This document shows positions 11,065 to 20,468 of a DNA stretch of 64,000 nt, piece by piece. A program made the position numbers and the translations under genes. Source of the stretch: a gamma proteobacterium HTCC2207. GTDB taxonomy: Bacteria; Pseudomonadota; Gammaproteobacteria; Pseudomonadales; Porticoccaceae. Below the pieces are notes generated by a model that saw only the letters and a program-made list of their open reading frames with translations, was not told where the DNA came from and ran no database searches. Position 1 is the first letter of the stretch. Each line of letters opens with the position of its first letter. The DNA lies in assembly GCA_905182265.1 (NCBI GenBank), contig CAJJAO010000025.1:1-64000 (forward strand). Direction: 5' to 3'.

Positions 11065-11829
11065 GTGCTCTCAGCAGACCAAATTATTCAGTATCAGGCT
11101 AGCCCAACGTTACTGCAGGACCGTATTATTTTGATTACCGGTGCTGGTGATGGCATAGGCAAAGCGGCCGCTATGGCCTGCGCTGCGGCTGGTGCAAAAG
11201 TGATCTTGGCGGGTAGAACTGTTGCCAAATTAGAGCAGGTGTACGACGACATATTGGCTGCCCAAGGCCATGAGCCGGTGATATACCCCATCGATTTAGA
11301 GGGTGCCACTGAGGATGACTATAACGAGCTCGCGCTCAATATAGATAACCAGTTTGGTCGTTTGGACGGCTTGCTTTTAAATGCAGGTATTCTTGGCCAG
11401 CGCACGCCTTTAAGTAACTATCGCCAGGACGTCTGGGACCGGGTGATAAAGGTCAATGTGACGGCCCAGTTTCAGATGACTCAGGCGCTTATGCCTGTAC
11501 TGGAAAAGTCTGCCGATGCTTCGGTGATTTTCACTTCGTCTGGTGTTGGCAAGGTTGGGCGTGCTTTTTGGGGCGCTTATGCGGTGTCCAAATTTGCCAT
11601 AGAGGGCATGGTGCAGACTTGGGCAGCAGAGTTAGAGGATTTGGGGTCGGTGCGCTTAAACGCCATTGATCCCGGCGCTACAGCGACGACTATGCGTGCT
11701 CAGGCTTTTCCGGCAGAAAACCCCAATGACCTTAAAACCGCAGCAGAGATTATGCCGACCTATCTGTATCTGCTGGGCCCTGACAGTACTGGCGTTAATG
11801 GCCAGTCGATCAAAGCCCAAAACAGATGA
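11065..11829 (+). CDS. yciK: YciK family SDR oxidoreductase
   Basis: SDR fold: ILITGAGDGIGKAAAMACAAAGA, YAVSKFAIEGM. Confidence 0.88.
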   Translation: MLSADQIIQYQASPTLLQDRIILITGAGDGIGKAAAMACAAAGAKVILAGRTVAKLEQVYDDILAAQGHEPVIYPIDLEGATEDDYNELALNIDNQFGRLDGLLLNAGILGQRTPLSNYRQDVWDRVIKVNVTAQFQMTQALMPVLEKSADASVIFTSSGVGKVGRAFWGAYAVSKFAIEGMVQTWAAELEDLGSVRLNAIDPGATATTMRAQAFPAENPNDLKTAAEIMPTYLYLLGPDSTGVNGQSIKAQNR

Positions 11830-11910
11830 TTTAGAGCTCTTGATTTAGAGCCCTTGATTTAGAGCTACTAATTTAGAGCTACTAATTTAGAGCACTTAGT
11901 TTAGAGCTTT
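11830..11910 (+). repeat. Tandem array, 14-bp period, six TTTAGAGC units, between convergent yciK and rluB
   Basis: TTTAGAGC starts at 11830, 11844, 11858, 11872, 11886, 11900 (exact 14 bp spacing). Confidence 0.9.
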
Positions 11911-12755
11911 CTAGTATCACCTCGGGCGCGCAGCTTCTTCTCTTTGCGCTCGCGGATGTCCCGATAGACATTCTTTTCAGAAAATCTTGGCGGCTTAAGA
12001 GCCACGGCACGAAACAGGGAAACCACCTGTTTGGGGTCGAGCTCGATAAATTGTGATTTACGCACAATAGACGGCAGCTCGATTGGGCCGTAGCTAATAC
12101 GCTTGAGGCGGTTGACCTCGACATCTTGAGATTCCCACAGACGACGCACTTCGCGAGTACGGCCCTCGGCAAGAATTACCCGGAACCAGTTGTTACTGCC
12201 GCCACGCTCATCGGCGTTGCGCGCATGCTGGGCTTTAACCGTTTGAAACTTGGCAATACCATCGTCGAGAATAACGCCGTCGGTCAGACGCTTAATCATC
12301 GCCTCGTCTACTTCACCATGAATACGTGCCATATATTCGCGCTTTACTTCGTAGGACGGGTGCATCAATCGATTAGCCAGCTCACCGTGATTGGTAAATA
12401 GCAGCAAACCACTGGTGTTAATGTCGAGACGGCCAATGGCGATCCAGCGGCCGCGGGTTAGGCGCGGTAGCTTGTCAAAAACGGTGGGTCTGCCGTCGGG
12501 GTCGTTGGTGGTGCTCACTTCGCCCTCTGGCTTGCTGTACATCAGTACTCTGGGGCTGTCGTCAATAACGATTTTAATGGTGCGGCCATCGACCATAATG
12601 CGGTCGTCTGATTCTGCGCGATCGCCTAATTTAGACAGGGAGCCATTGACCGATACACGGCCTGCCGATATCCATTTCTCTAATTCGCGGCGCGAGCCAA
12701 GACCTGCGGTGGCTAACAGTTTCTGTAATTTTTCACTCATGGCTGGGGGTGTCAC
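11901..12755 (-). CDS. rluB: 23S rRNA pseudouridine(2605) synthase
   Basis: S4 domain (EKLQKLLATAGLGSRRELEKWI) plus GRLDINTSGLLLFTNHGELANRLMHPS. Confidence 0.92.
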   Translation of the reverse strand: MTPPAMSEKLQKLLATAGLGSRRELEKWISAGRVSVNGSLSKLGDRAESDDRIMVDGRTIKIVIDDSPRVLMYSKPEGEVSTTNDPDGRPTVFDKLPRLTRGRWIAIGRLDINTSGLLLFTNHGELANRLMHPSYEVKREYMARIHGEVDEAMIKRLTDGVILDDGIAKFQTVKAQHARNADERGGSNNWFRVILAEGRTREVRRLWESQDVEVNRLKRISYGPIELPSIVRKSQFIELDPKQVVSLFRAVALKPPRFSEKNVYRDIRERKEKKLRARGDTRKL

Positions 12756-13503
12756 TCGTTTCAGGTGACACAGGGCTTTCTATCTCTGTGTCGAGTTCAG
12801 GGGGCTGCGGATCAACGTCAGCAACGGACTCTTCGTCCGCGCCATCAACTTGCTGATTCAACTCAAATTCGTCATTGGCAGCCAAAGGAATAGCGGGTAC
12901 GGGGGGAACTGCGGACAGTGAACCCGTATCGCCAGCTTTAACAGCCAAACTGAGCTCCAGCTCAGGGTCTAACTCGGACAGATCTTTGATGTCACCCAGT
13001 GCAGGCAGGTGCTCTAAACTCTTGAGGTTAAAGTAATCAAGAAACTGTTTGGTGGTCGCGTAAAGCGCTGGCTTGCCGGGTACATCCCTATAGCCAACCA
13101 CCCGCACCCAGTCGCGCTCTTGCAGGGTTTTAATAATATCGGAACTCACGGCAACACCACGGACCAGCTCAATATCACCTCGGGTAAGGGGCTGGCGGTA
13201 GGCGATAAGTGACAATGTCTCGAGCATGGCTCTGGAGTAGCGCTTGGGCTTTTCTTCCCAGAGGCGATTGATCCAGCTGGCCAATTCTTGGCGCACTTGG
13301 AATCTGTAGCCGCTGGCGACCTGCTTTAGTTCGAAGCCGCGCTCGCGACAGTCGCTGTCGATCTCTTCGAGGGCTGCCTGTATCTGGTCTCGAGGCGGCC
13401 GCTCGTCTTCGTCAAACAGACTTTCAAGCCTTGGAATGTCGAGGGGTTTGCCCGCTGCTAACAGCGCGCCTTCAATAATTTTTCTGATCAAGTCTGGGTT
13501 CAT
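12733..13503 (-). CDS. scpB: Segregation and condensation protein B
   Basis: IIEGALLAAGKPLDIPRLESLF, LSLIAYRQPLTRGDIELVRGVAVSSDIIKTLQERDWVRVVGYRDVPGKPALYATT. Confidence 0.94.
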   Translation of the reverse strand: MNPDLIRKIIEGALLAAGKPLDIPRLESLFDEDERPPRDQIQAALEEIDSDCRERGFELKQVASGYRFQVRQELASWINRLWEEKPKRYSRAMLETLSLIAYRQPLTRGDIELVRGVAVSSDIIKTLQERDWVRVVGYRDVPGKPALYATTKQFLDYFNLKSLEHLPALGDIKDLSELDPELELSLAVKAGDTGSLSAVPPVPAIPLAANDEFELNQQVDGADEESVADVDPQPPELDTEIESPVSPETSDTPSHE

Positions 13504-14408
13504 GATGTTCTGGCTTTTACGTGTATTGGACCAAAAGATTCGCTTTGCACAATCTCTACTAATGACTCTTTAATTAATTCCATAACGGCGAGGAATGTGA
13601 CTACTACACCCAGTCGCCCTTCTGACTCTTTGAATAGGCTGACAAAGGGCACAAATTGGTTGCCGCGAATGTGCTCTAACACCTGAGACATGCGCTCACG
13701 GGTAGACAGTTTTTCTCGCTCAATCTGGTGGCTCTCGAACATCTCTGCGCGACGTAAAACGGCAGCCAATGCGGCTAATATTTCACGCATATCGACCTCT
13801 GGGTCGGGACGCTGCTGTTCGCGGTCTGGCGCTGCTGCACTGGCCTGATGAATGTCGCGGCCCATGCGCGGGATCTCGTCGACATCTTCGGCTGCAGTTT
13901 TAAAGCGTTCGTATTCTTGCAGTCGACGAATCAACTCTGCGCGGGGGTCGCCCTCTTCGTCTTCTTCTACGGACTGGCGGGGCAATAACATGCGCGATTT
14001 TATTTCTGCCAACATGGCGGCCATGACTAGATACTCTGCTGCCAGCTCGAGATGAATCGTGGTCATGAGATCGATATAGCTCATGTACTGACGGGTAATC
14101 TCAGCGACGTTGATTTCTAGGATGTCGAGGTTTTGGCGTCGAATAAGGTAGAGCAATAGATCTAGGGGGCCTTCGAAGGCCTCAAGAATAACTTCTAGGG
14201 CATCTGGCGGAATATAGAGGTCTTTGGGCAGTACCGTAAGTTCTTTGCCTTGCACCATGGCAAAGGGCATTTCTTCTTGTTGGGGACGCGGTGTCGCCAC
14301 AGAGGCGTTTTTAGCGGTAGAGTCTGCGCTGTCGATTGCAGGCGAACTGTCGATTGCAGGCGGATTTTCGCTTGTTGAGTTGGCTTCGCTAGACACTTGA
14401 TATCCCAT
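13500..14408 (-). CDS. scpA: Segregation and condensation protein A
   Basis: FEGPLDLLLYLIRRQNLDILEINVAEITRQYMSYI; overlaps scpB start. Confidence 0.95.
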   Translation of the reverse strand: MGYQVSSEANSTSENPPAIDSSPAIDSADSTAKNASVATPRPQQEEMPFAMVQGKELTVLPKDLYIPPDALEVILEAFEGPLDLLLYLIRRQNLDILEINVAEITRQYMSYIDLMTTIHLELAAEYLVMAAMLAEIKSRMLLPRQSVEEDEEGDPRAELIRRLQEYERFKTAAEDVDEIPRMGRDIHQASAAAPDREQQRPDPEVDMREILAALAAVLRRAEMFESHQIEREKLSTRERMSQVLEHIRGNQFVPFVSLFKESEGRLGVVVTFLAVMELIKESLVEIVQSESFGPIHVKARTS

Positions 14409-14461
14409 CAGTATTCAGCGACCGATTATAACCACAATGTTGCCCGGGAGCATCATCAATA

Positions 14462-15079
14462 TCAGATTTTAGAAAAATCGCCCATGCCCTGCCGAGCAAT
14501 CTCTGGCTGGTCGCCGGTCATATCCACAACCGTGGTGGGCTCGAGGCCGCAGGATCCACCATCAATAATGGCGTCGACCTGAGATTCTAAGGTTTGGCGG
14601 ATATCGTAGGGGTCGGCAAGCGGGTATTGGTCGTTGGGCATAATCAGGGTCACGCTCATCATAGGCTCGCCCAGTTCAGCGAGTAGCGCCTGGGAAATGG
14701 CACTGTCTGGCACACGGATACCAATGGTTTTCCGCTTGGGGTGCATTAGTCTTTTGGGTACTTCGGAGGTGGCCGGCAGAATAAACGTAAAGGGGCCTGG
14801 GGTGCTGGCTTTAAGTATACGGAAATCGCTGTTATCAACCCGCGCATAGTTGGCTAACTCGGAGAGGTCTCGGCACATCAATGTAAAATTATGGTGTTTG
14901 TCGACCTGACGAATAGCTCGGATACGCTCTAGAGCTTGCTTGTCACCAATATGGCAACCTAGGGCATAGACTGAGTCTGTGGGATACACGATTACGCCGC
15001 CGCGGCGAACGATCTCTGCGGCCTGGGCAATTAAACGCTGCTGGGGGTTTTCGGGGTGAATAGAAAAATACTGACTCAT
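14462..15079 (-). CDS. L-threonylcarbamoyladenylate synthase family (Sua5/YciO/YrdC)
   Basis: AEIVRRGGVIVYPTDSVYALGCHIGDKQALERIRAIRQVDKHHNFTLMCRDLSE. Confidence 0.92.
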   Translation of the reverse strand: MSQYFSIHPENPQQRLIAQAAEIVRRGGVIVYPTDSVYALGCHIGDKQALERIRAIRQVDKHHNFTLMCRDLSELANYARVDNSDFRILKASTPGPFTFILPATSEVPKRLMHPKRKTIGIRVPDSAISQALLAELGEPMMSVTLIMPNDQYPLADPYDIRQTLESQVDAIIDGGSCGLEPTTVVDMTGDQPEIARQGMGDFSKI

Positions 15080-15144
15080 ACTGCTCTCTAAAGAAACGTC
15101 AACGACTAGAAAATCTGGCGGTCATTATCACACAGCTTTGAATG

Positions 15145-15580
15145 CTAGTGCGCGTTCAGTGCTTTAGTTTTGCTGTTTACCAAGAATTGTTCTTCAAACT
15201 TATCGGCAGGCTTAGGCTTGGCCACCAGATAACCCTGAAAACTATTGCAGCCCAGCTTTTTGAGTATTGCTCTCTGACCTTCTGTCTCGACCCCTTCGGC
15301 AACGGTTTCCATGTTCAGGGTTTCTGCCAGTGCCACAATGCCGGAAACAATGGCGCTGTCGCTGGGGTCTGTTTCAATGTCTTGAATAAACGAGCGGTCG
15401 ATTTTGAGCACATCGACGGGCAGGCGTTTTAGATAATTTAATGAGGAGTAACCGCTGCCAAAATCATCGATAGCAACGGTGATGCCGAGCTTTTTGATTT
15501 TGACTAACTCTGTGCTCATGAGCTCTGGGTGATTCATTAATGTGCTTTCGGTGATTTCTATTTCTAGAACGCCTCTGTGG
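15145..15580 (-). pseudogene. C-terminal fragment of an EAL domain (c-di-GMP phosphodiesterase-like) protein; N-terminus missing
   Basis: Reading VLEIEITESTLMNHPELM...ITVAIDDFGSGYSSLNYLKRLPVDVLKIDRSFI...ETVAEGVETEGQRA. The upstream EAL signature is absent and an in-frame TAA lies immediately upstream (~15585). Confidence 0.85.
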
Positions 15581-16786
15581 CGTTATAGGTTTATTGGGGC
15601 TGTTGAAGGCCTCCATATCGTCGCATTCGAAATGCATCTCCAGCGGTGCCTCAAACTCTTCGTCCTGCTCTTCGGTATCTGGGGGTACTAACTTCATATT
15701 AAGTCTAGGGTCAGCCTTATACCGGTCGGCTAATCGAGAAAAGATACTCTCTAAACAACCGCGAACATGCAGTTTTGCCATGGGTGTTCTAGTGAGGTTT
15801 GCGTCTGTGGATTCAACATGGACCAATCGATTAGTTAAGAGAGTTTTAGTGTCCCAAGCATTACTCGAAAACTCGCCAAACCTAGCGCCTATAGCGACAA
15901 CTAGATCAACATTGGGGTCCGCTAGAAGCTGCTTCGCCGACTCGTGACCTGCAAAACCAATTACCCCCTTAAACAACGGGTGATAGGGGCTGACCATGCC
16001 TTTACCGTGAGGAGTAACAATAATCTCTGCACTAGCCGCAGTAGCCAGCGACAAAATTCCGGACATCGCGTTACAAGCCTCATCACCAATAATAAAAATT
16101 GGTTTTTTAGCATGAGTAATTTCATCATAAAGGGCGTCAACAGCAGTCTCATCTATAAGTGTAGGGCGGTCTAACAGCTTATTTAGAGCGTAAGTCGGTT
16201 GACTGACTGGTGCATGCAGCGCCATAACATCCCGAGGCACACTGATGTGCGCTGGCCCAGCCGGTGAGCCCATGGCAGACATAATGGCCGCCGCAAGCTT
16301 GTGTTCAAATTGTGCGGGGTGGGAAATCAATGTGTTGTATCTGGTGCAGTGTTGGTAGAGGCCAACGGTGTTGATGCCTGTACAGGACGAATCTTGAATA
16401 GCACCTTTACCGAAGGTAGAGATAGCGGTTTGCGCAGTAATAACCAGCATGGGCACGTTGTTTTCATAGGCAGACGCAACGCCAGTGATCATATTGGTGG
16501 CGCCAGGCCCTGTGGTTGAGCAGCAGACGCCCAGTTTGCCGGTGTTTCTGGCATAACCATCGGCCATAAAGGCTGCACCGGTTTCATGTCGAGCAACCAC
16601 CGCGCGCACACCACCTTGGCGTTCGCTGCGAGCCAGCGCGTTGTACAGGGGTTCAATTGCGCCTCCTGGAACTCCGAACACATACTCAACACCAAGTTGA
16701 TTGAGGTACGCAACTAACAAATCACCCATTTCAGGCTCTACTAAAGCCGTTCCCTGCACTTCTGATTCCGCGTCTATGTTGCTCAT
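15464..16786 (-). pseudogene. Truncated thiamine-diphosphate enzyme (acetolactate synthase-like); C-terminal TPP-binding domain missing
   Basis: N-terminal and middle domains (GVEYVFGVPGGAIEPLYNALA, STTGPGATNMITGVASAY) end at KPITPQR, the linker before the C-terminal domain. ~33 unrelated residues follow, read out of frame through the EAL fragment. Confidence 0.85.
15568..15584. repeat. Perfect 6-bp inverted repeat AACGCC-TCTGT-GGCGTT at the TPP/EAL junction
   Basis: Read directly from sequence. Confidence 0.85.
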
Positions 16787-17025
16787 AATAGGATATTATT
16801 CCCTTATATATTAATAACTTACAATCCATACCTAATAAATATTTCAATTGGTATAAATTAATAGATCAATACTTGGGGCATTTCAATAATATCTTTGAAC
16901 TGAAATACAAAAACGAAGCTAAACTTCGCATAAAAGCTATAGCTAAACAAATAAACACCGCCGTTTCTCGACAATCGTTCGCCAGCCGTTACAATGCTGC
17001 AAAGCCTAAGACGCCCTATTTACCT

Positions 17026-17757
17026 ATGCAAAACCCGGATTCCACAACACCCAACGAGTCTGAAACTGAATTGCCTGAAAAGCGGGAGAGTCTGCTACTT
17101 AATCTCGCCTTTAATTTGCTGGTGCCCTCACTTATTCTCACCAAACTCAGTAATCCCGATTATCTGGGTATCAAATTGGCGATCATTGTGGCTCTGGCCT
17201 TCCCCATTATTTATGGCATACATGACTTTGTGAGCCGCGGTAAGGTCAATTTCTTTTCGGGTCTGGGTATTGTTAATGTTTCCTTGACCGGCGCGATTAG
17301 CTTGATGGAATTTGACGCGGTGTATATTGCGATCAAGGAGGCGACTATTCCCGCCTTGATAGGTTTGGCCACTCTGCTATCCCTAAAGACTTCTCAGCCT
17401 CTTGTGCATACGTTTTTGCTTAATGACGCGCTACTAGAAACCAAAAAGATAAACCAGGCGTTGGTGCAAAATAACTGTCTTGCCGAGTTTGATAAGCTAC
17501 TTATTAAGGTCTCGTGGATTTTAGCGGGTTCTTTTCTGTTGTCCTCAATTCTAAATTACATCTTGGCGGTGGTTTTATTGACTGCTGACCCCGGCACGGT
17601 TGCCTTTAATGAACAGCTTGGCAAAATGACCGCGCTGAGCTTTCCCGTGATCGCCCTGCCAGCAACGCTGGTGATGGTGGGCAATCTGTTCTACCTTTTT
17701 AGAGGTATTACTAAGCTGACGGGCCTGTCCATTGAAGAGATGATGAAACAAAAATAA
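17026..17757 (+). CDS. VC0807-like integral membrane protein
   Basis: Hydrophobic multi-pass protein (LLLNLAFNLLVPSLILTKLS...). The 16873 ORF start adds an implausible 51-aa extension; ATG 17026 preferred. Confidence 0.65.
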   Translation: MQNPDSTTPNESETELPEKRESLLLNLAFNLLVPSLILTKLSNPDYLGIKLAIIVALAFPIIYGIHDFVSRGKVNFFSGLGIVNVSLTGAISLMEFDAVYIAIKEATIPALIGLATLLSLKTSQPLVHTFLLNDALLETKKINQALVQNNCLAEFDKLLIKVSWILAGSFLLSSILNYILAVVLLTADPGTVAFNEQLGKMTALSFPVIALPATLVMVGNLFYLFRGITKLTGLSIEEMMKQK

Positions 17758-17787
17758 CCTGATATTTAAACGTTTAAAAGGAGTCTG

Positions 17788-18093
17788 GTGCTTATGTGGT
17801 ACGCCATTATCAGCGAAGATATAGACAATAGTTTGGCCAAACGATTAGCCGCGCGACCCGCTCACCTAGACCGATTGCACCTGCTTAAAGATCAGGGTCG
17901 GCTTTTAGTCGCTGGACCTCACCCGGCAATTGATAATCTCGAGCCGGGAGAAGCGGGATTTACTGGCAGCCTGGTTATTGCCGAGTTTGATAGCTTGGAA
18001 ACTGCACAACAATGGGCTGATGAAGACCCCTATGTCACTACAGGTGTTTACGCCAACGTGAAAGTGAAGCTGTTTAAAAAGGTGCTTCCTTAG
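17788..18093 (+). CDS. YciI family protein
   Basis: [45 protein letters not shown]...; AAAAGGAG just upstream. Confidence 0.9.
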   Translation: MLMWYAIISEDIDNSLAKRLAARPAHLDRLHLLKDQGRLLVAGPHPAIDNLEPGEAGFTGSLVIAEFDSLETAQQWADEDPYVTTGVYANVKVKLFKKVLP

Positions 18094-18220
18094 CCAGATA
18101 TAAATAGCTGCAGCCCCTGCTAAACCAGCTGTAGCCCCCTAAAAATAACGACCTGAACGGTTATTATTTATCTTAGATCAGAGTATGATCTGAGCCACCA
18201 AAATTTAAGACAGTAGAGCT

Positions 18221-19030
18221 ATGAACTATCTATATATTGCCATCATTACCATCGCCGCTTATTTTGCCCCCAATGCCGTCGCGCAGAACAGCCCTGGCGC
18301 GGAAACGGACAGCCCTGATGCCGTTATAAGCAGCCCTGGTGCAGAAACTAACAGCCCTGCAGCGGAAGTAGAGATCACTGCCGCAGACAAGCCGGCCTCA
18401 GCGCCAAGCCAAAGGCTTGCCAAACCTTTGGTACGCTATATTTCAGACGAGTTCTACGTCCCTCTGCGCGAATCACCCTGTCGCCGCTGTACGATTGTCC
18501 ACAGAGGCATTAAATCAGGTACTAAGATGAAGTTACTTGAGCTCCGAGACGGCTGGGCCCTAGTAGTAACCGACAAAGACGTTGAGGGTTGGATGGAACA
18601 ACAGCATTTGGTCGAAAACCCAGTTGCCCGTAATCAGCTGACCAAAAACGATGCCAAGATGAAAAAAATGGTCGACCGCAACAGTAAGCTAGAAAATATT
18701 CTAAGCGACCTGCGTAAGCAGTCTAAATCTCTGCGCGGCGAGTTAAATAGCACCGTAGGTAGCAAAGACAATCTGGTCAATGAACTAGCGGCTATTAAAG
18801 AGATCTCCTCTGACGCGATTGCTCTGAATGATCAAAACCAAGAGCTAGCCAAACAGAACCACATGTTGCAGAGAGAGAATGATGTGCTCAAGGCAAACTT
18901 AAATGTCCTGCAAAAAGACAAGCGCAACCAGTCATTTTTGTATGGTGGTCTGACGGTCTTTTTAGGCGCGATTTTGGTGGTGTTGATTCCTAAACTGCGC
19001 GGCAGAAAACGTTTCTCAGAGTGGCAGTAA
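18221..19030 (+). CDS. TIGR04211/YgiM-like SH3-domain protein with signal peptide, coiled coil and C-terminal TM helix
   Basis: KPLVRYISDEFYVPLRESPCRRCTIVHRGIKSGTKMKLLELRDGWALVVTDKDVEGWMEQQHL..., C-terminal SFLYGGLTVFLGAILVVLIPKLRGRKR. Confidence 0.85.
   Translation: MNYLYIAIITIAAYFAPNAVAQNSPGAETDSPDAVISSPGAETNSPAAEVEITAADKPASAPSQRLAKPLVRYISDEFYVPLRESPCRRCTIVHRGIKSGTKMKLLELRDGWALVVTDKDVEGWMEQQHLVENPVARNQLTKNDAKMKKMVDRNSKLENILSDLRKQSKSLRGELNSTVGSKDNLVNELAAIKEISSDAIALNDQNQELAKQNHMLQRENDVLKANLNVLQKDKRNQSFLYGGLTVFLGAILVVLIPKLRGRKRFSEWQ
18290..18372 (+). repeat. Coding tandem repeat, 21-bp period, four AGCCCTG units (SPGAETD/SPDAVIS/SPGAETN/SPAAEVE)
   Basis: AGCCCTG at 18290, 18311, 18332, 18353. 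Confidence 0.9.
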
Positions 19031-19061
19031 AAAAAACCTAATATCAGTACGGAGTTTACCG

Positions 19062-19703
19062 ATGAAAAAAATTCTATCTAGCCTGGCCATTACATTTCTC
19101 CTGTCGGTTAATGCTGGCTTTGCCCAAGCCAAGCAGGACAACCCTCAGGTCATTTTCAAAACCGAGATGGGTGATATTGTCGTTGAGTTGTTTCCAAAGG
19201 CCGCACCAATCAGCGTTGATAACTTCGTTAAAAATGTGAACAACTTTCATTACGACGGTTTAATTTTTCACCGAGTGATCAAAGGCTTTATGATTCAAAC
19301 CGGTGGCTTCACATTCGATTTTAGCCCTCGAGATGCTGGCCGTGACGCCATAGTCAATGAGTCGGGTAATGGGCTTAAGAATAGTCGCGGCACCCTGGCC
19401 ATGGCCCGCACTGCCGACCCAGATAGCGCCAAGGCGCAGTTTTTTATCAATCACAAGAGCAATGGTTCATTGAATGCCAAAGGTAATAACCCTGGCTATG
19501 CCGTTTTTGGCGCTGTGGTTTCAGGGATGCGTGTTGTTGATGCGATCGCCGTGGTGAACACTCAGACAATGGGCCCCTATGGCGATGTACCCGTGAAGCC
19601 TATCCGTATCCTCAGCGCTCGTCTGGCCAATCCAGAATCTTGGACGGCCCTTCCTGAGCCTACTCCCGCTGCAACTATTGAGAAGCCTGTACCCCTTCAA
19701 TAA
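19062..19703 (+). CDS. Peptidyl-prolyl cis-trans isomerase, cyclophilin type, secreted
   Basis: Signal peptide; FKTEMGDIVVELFPKAAPISVDNFVKNVNNFHYDGLIFHRVIKGFMIQTGG. Confidence 0.94.
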   Translation: MKKILSSLAITFLLSVNAGFAQAKQDNPQVIFKTEMGDIVVELFPKAAPISVDNFVKNVNNFHYDGLIFHRVIKGFMIQTGGFTFDFSPRDAGRDAIVNESGNGLKNSRGTLAMARTADPDSAKAQFFINHKSNGSLNAKGNNPGYAVFGAVVSGMRVVDAIAVVNTQTMGPYGDVPVKPIRILSARLANPESWTALPEPTPAATIEKPVPLQ

Positions 19704-19715
19704 CCGGTAACTGCC

Positions 19716-20462
19716 ATGACAGCTCTGAGTATCAACCTGAATAAAATTGCCCTGATCAGAAATTCTAGAGAGGGCAACTATCCCAATGTGGTAGACCATG
19801 CACGGCTGTGCATAGACCAGGGCGTTGAAGGCATTACAGTGCACCCACGGCCCGACCAACGCCATATTCGTCCCAGTGATGTCCGTCAGCTCGCCGAGCT
19901 AGTGCGCCCTATCGCGGGCGTTGAGTTCAATATCGAAGGCAATCCTTTTGCACCAGCTCTGAATGATTATCCGGGGTTTGTTGAGCTCTGTGAAGAGACC
20001 AAACCCGATCAGTGCACGCTGGTACCTGACGGCGATGATCAGCTTACTTCGGACCATGGTTTTGACTTAAATCACTCGGGTGATCAGCTGGCACCAATTA
20101 TTAAGAGACTTCAGGATCAGGGTATGCGGGTCAGCCTATTTATGGATCCGGACCTTGCGCAAATCGAGTTGGCCGCCAAGATTGGTGCTGATCGCATCGA
20201 ACTCTATACCGGCCCCTATGCTGCGGCTTGGGGTACTGACAATTTCGAGACAATATTTCAAACCCATGTAGCCGCAGCAGCCCTTGCCACTTCCTTGGGC
20301 ATGGGTGTGAATGCCGGGCATGATCTCAACTTGGATAATCTGGCTAAATTTGCCAGCATACCTAGTCTTCTAGAGGTATCTATCGGCCATGCCTTTACGG
20401 TGGACTCGTTGGCCATGGGAATGACCCAAGCTGTGCAAGCCTACCAACAGCGGCTGCGCTAG
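19716..20462 (+). CDS. pdxJ: Pyridoxine 5'-phosphate synthase (Bacteroidetes-like form)
   Basis: SINLNKIALIRNSREGNYPNVV, GITVHPRPDQRHIRPSDV, EFNIEGNP, DRIELYTGPYA, GVNAGHDLN. Confidence 0.92.
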   Translation: MTALSINLNKIALIRNSREGNYPNVVDHARLCIDQGVEGITVHPRPDQRHIRPSDVRQLAELVRPIAGVEFNIEGNPFAPALNDYPGFVELCEETKPDQCTLVPDGDDQLTSDHGFDLNHSGDQLAPIIKRLQDQGMRVSLFMDPDLAQIELAAKIGADRIELYTGPYAAAWGTDNFETIFQTHVAAAALATSLGMGVNAGHDLNLDNLAKFASIPSLLEVSIGHAFTVDSLAMGMTQAVQAYQQRLR

Positions 20463-20468
20463 CAGCTC

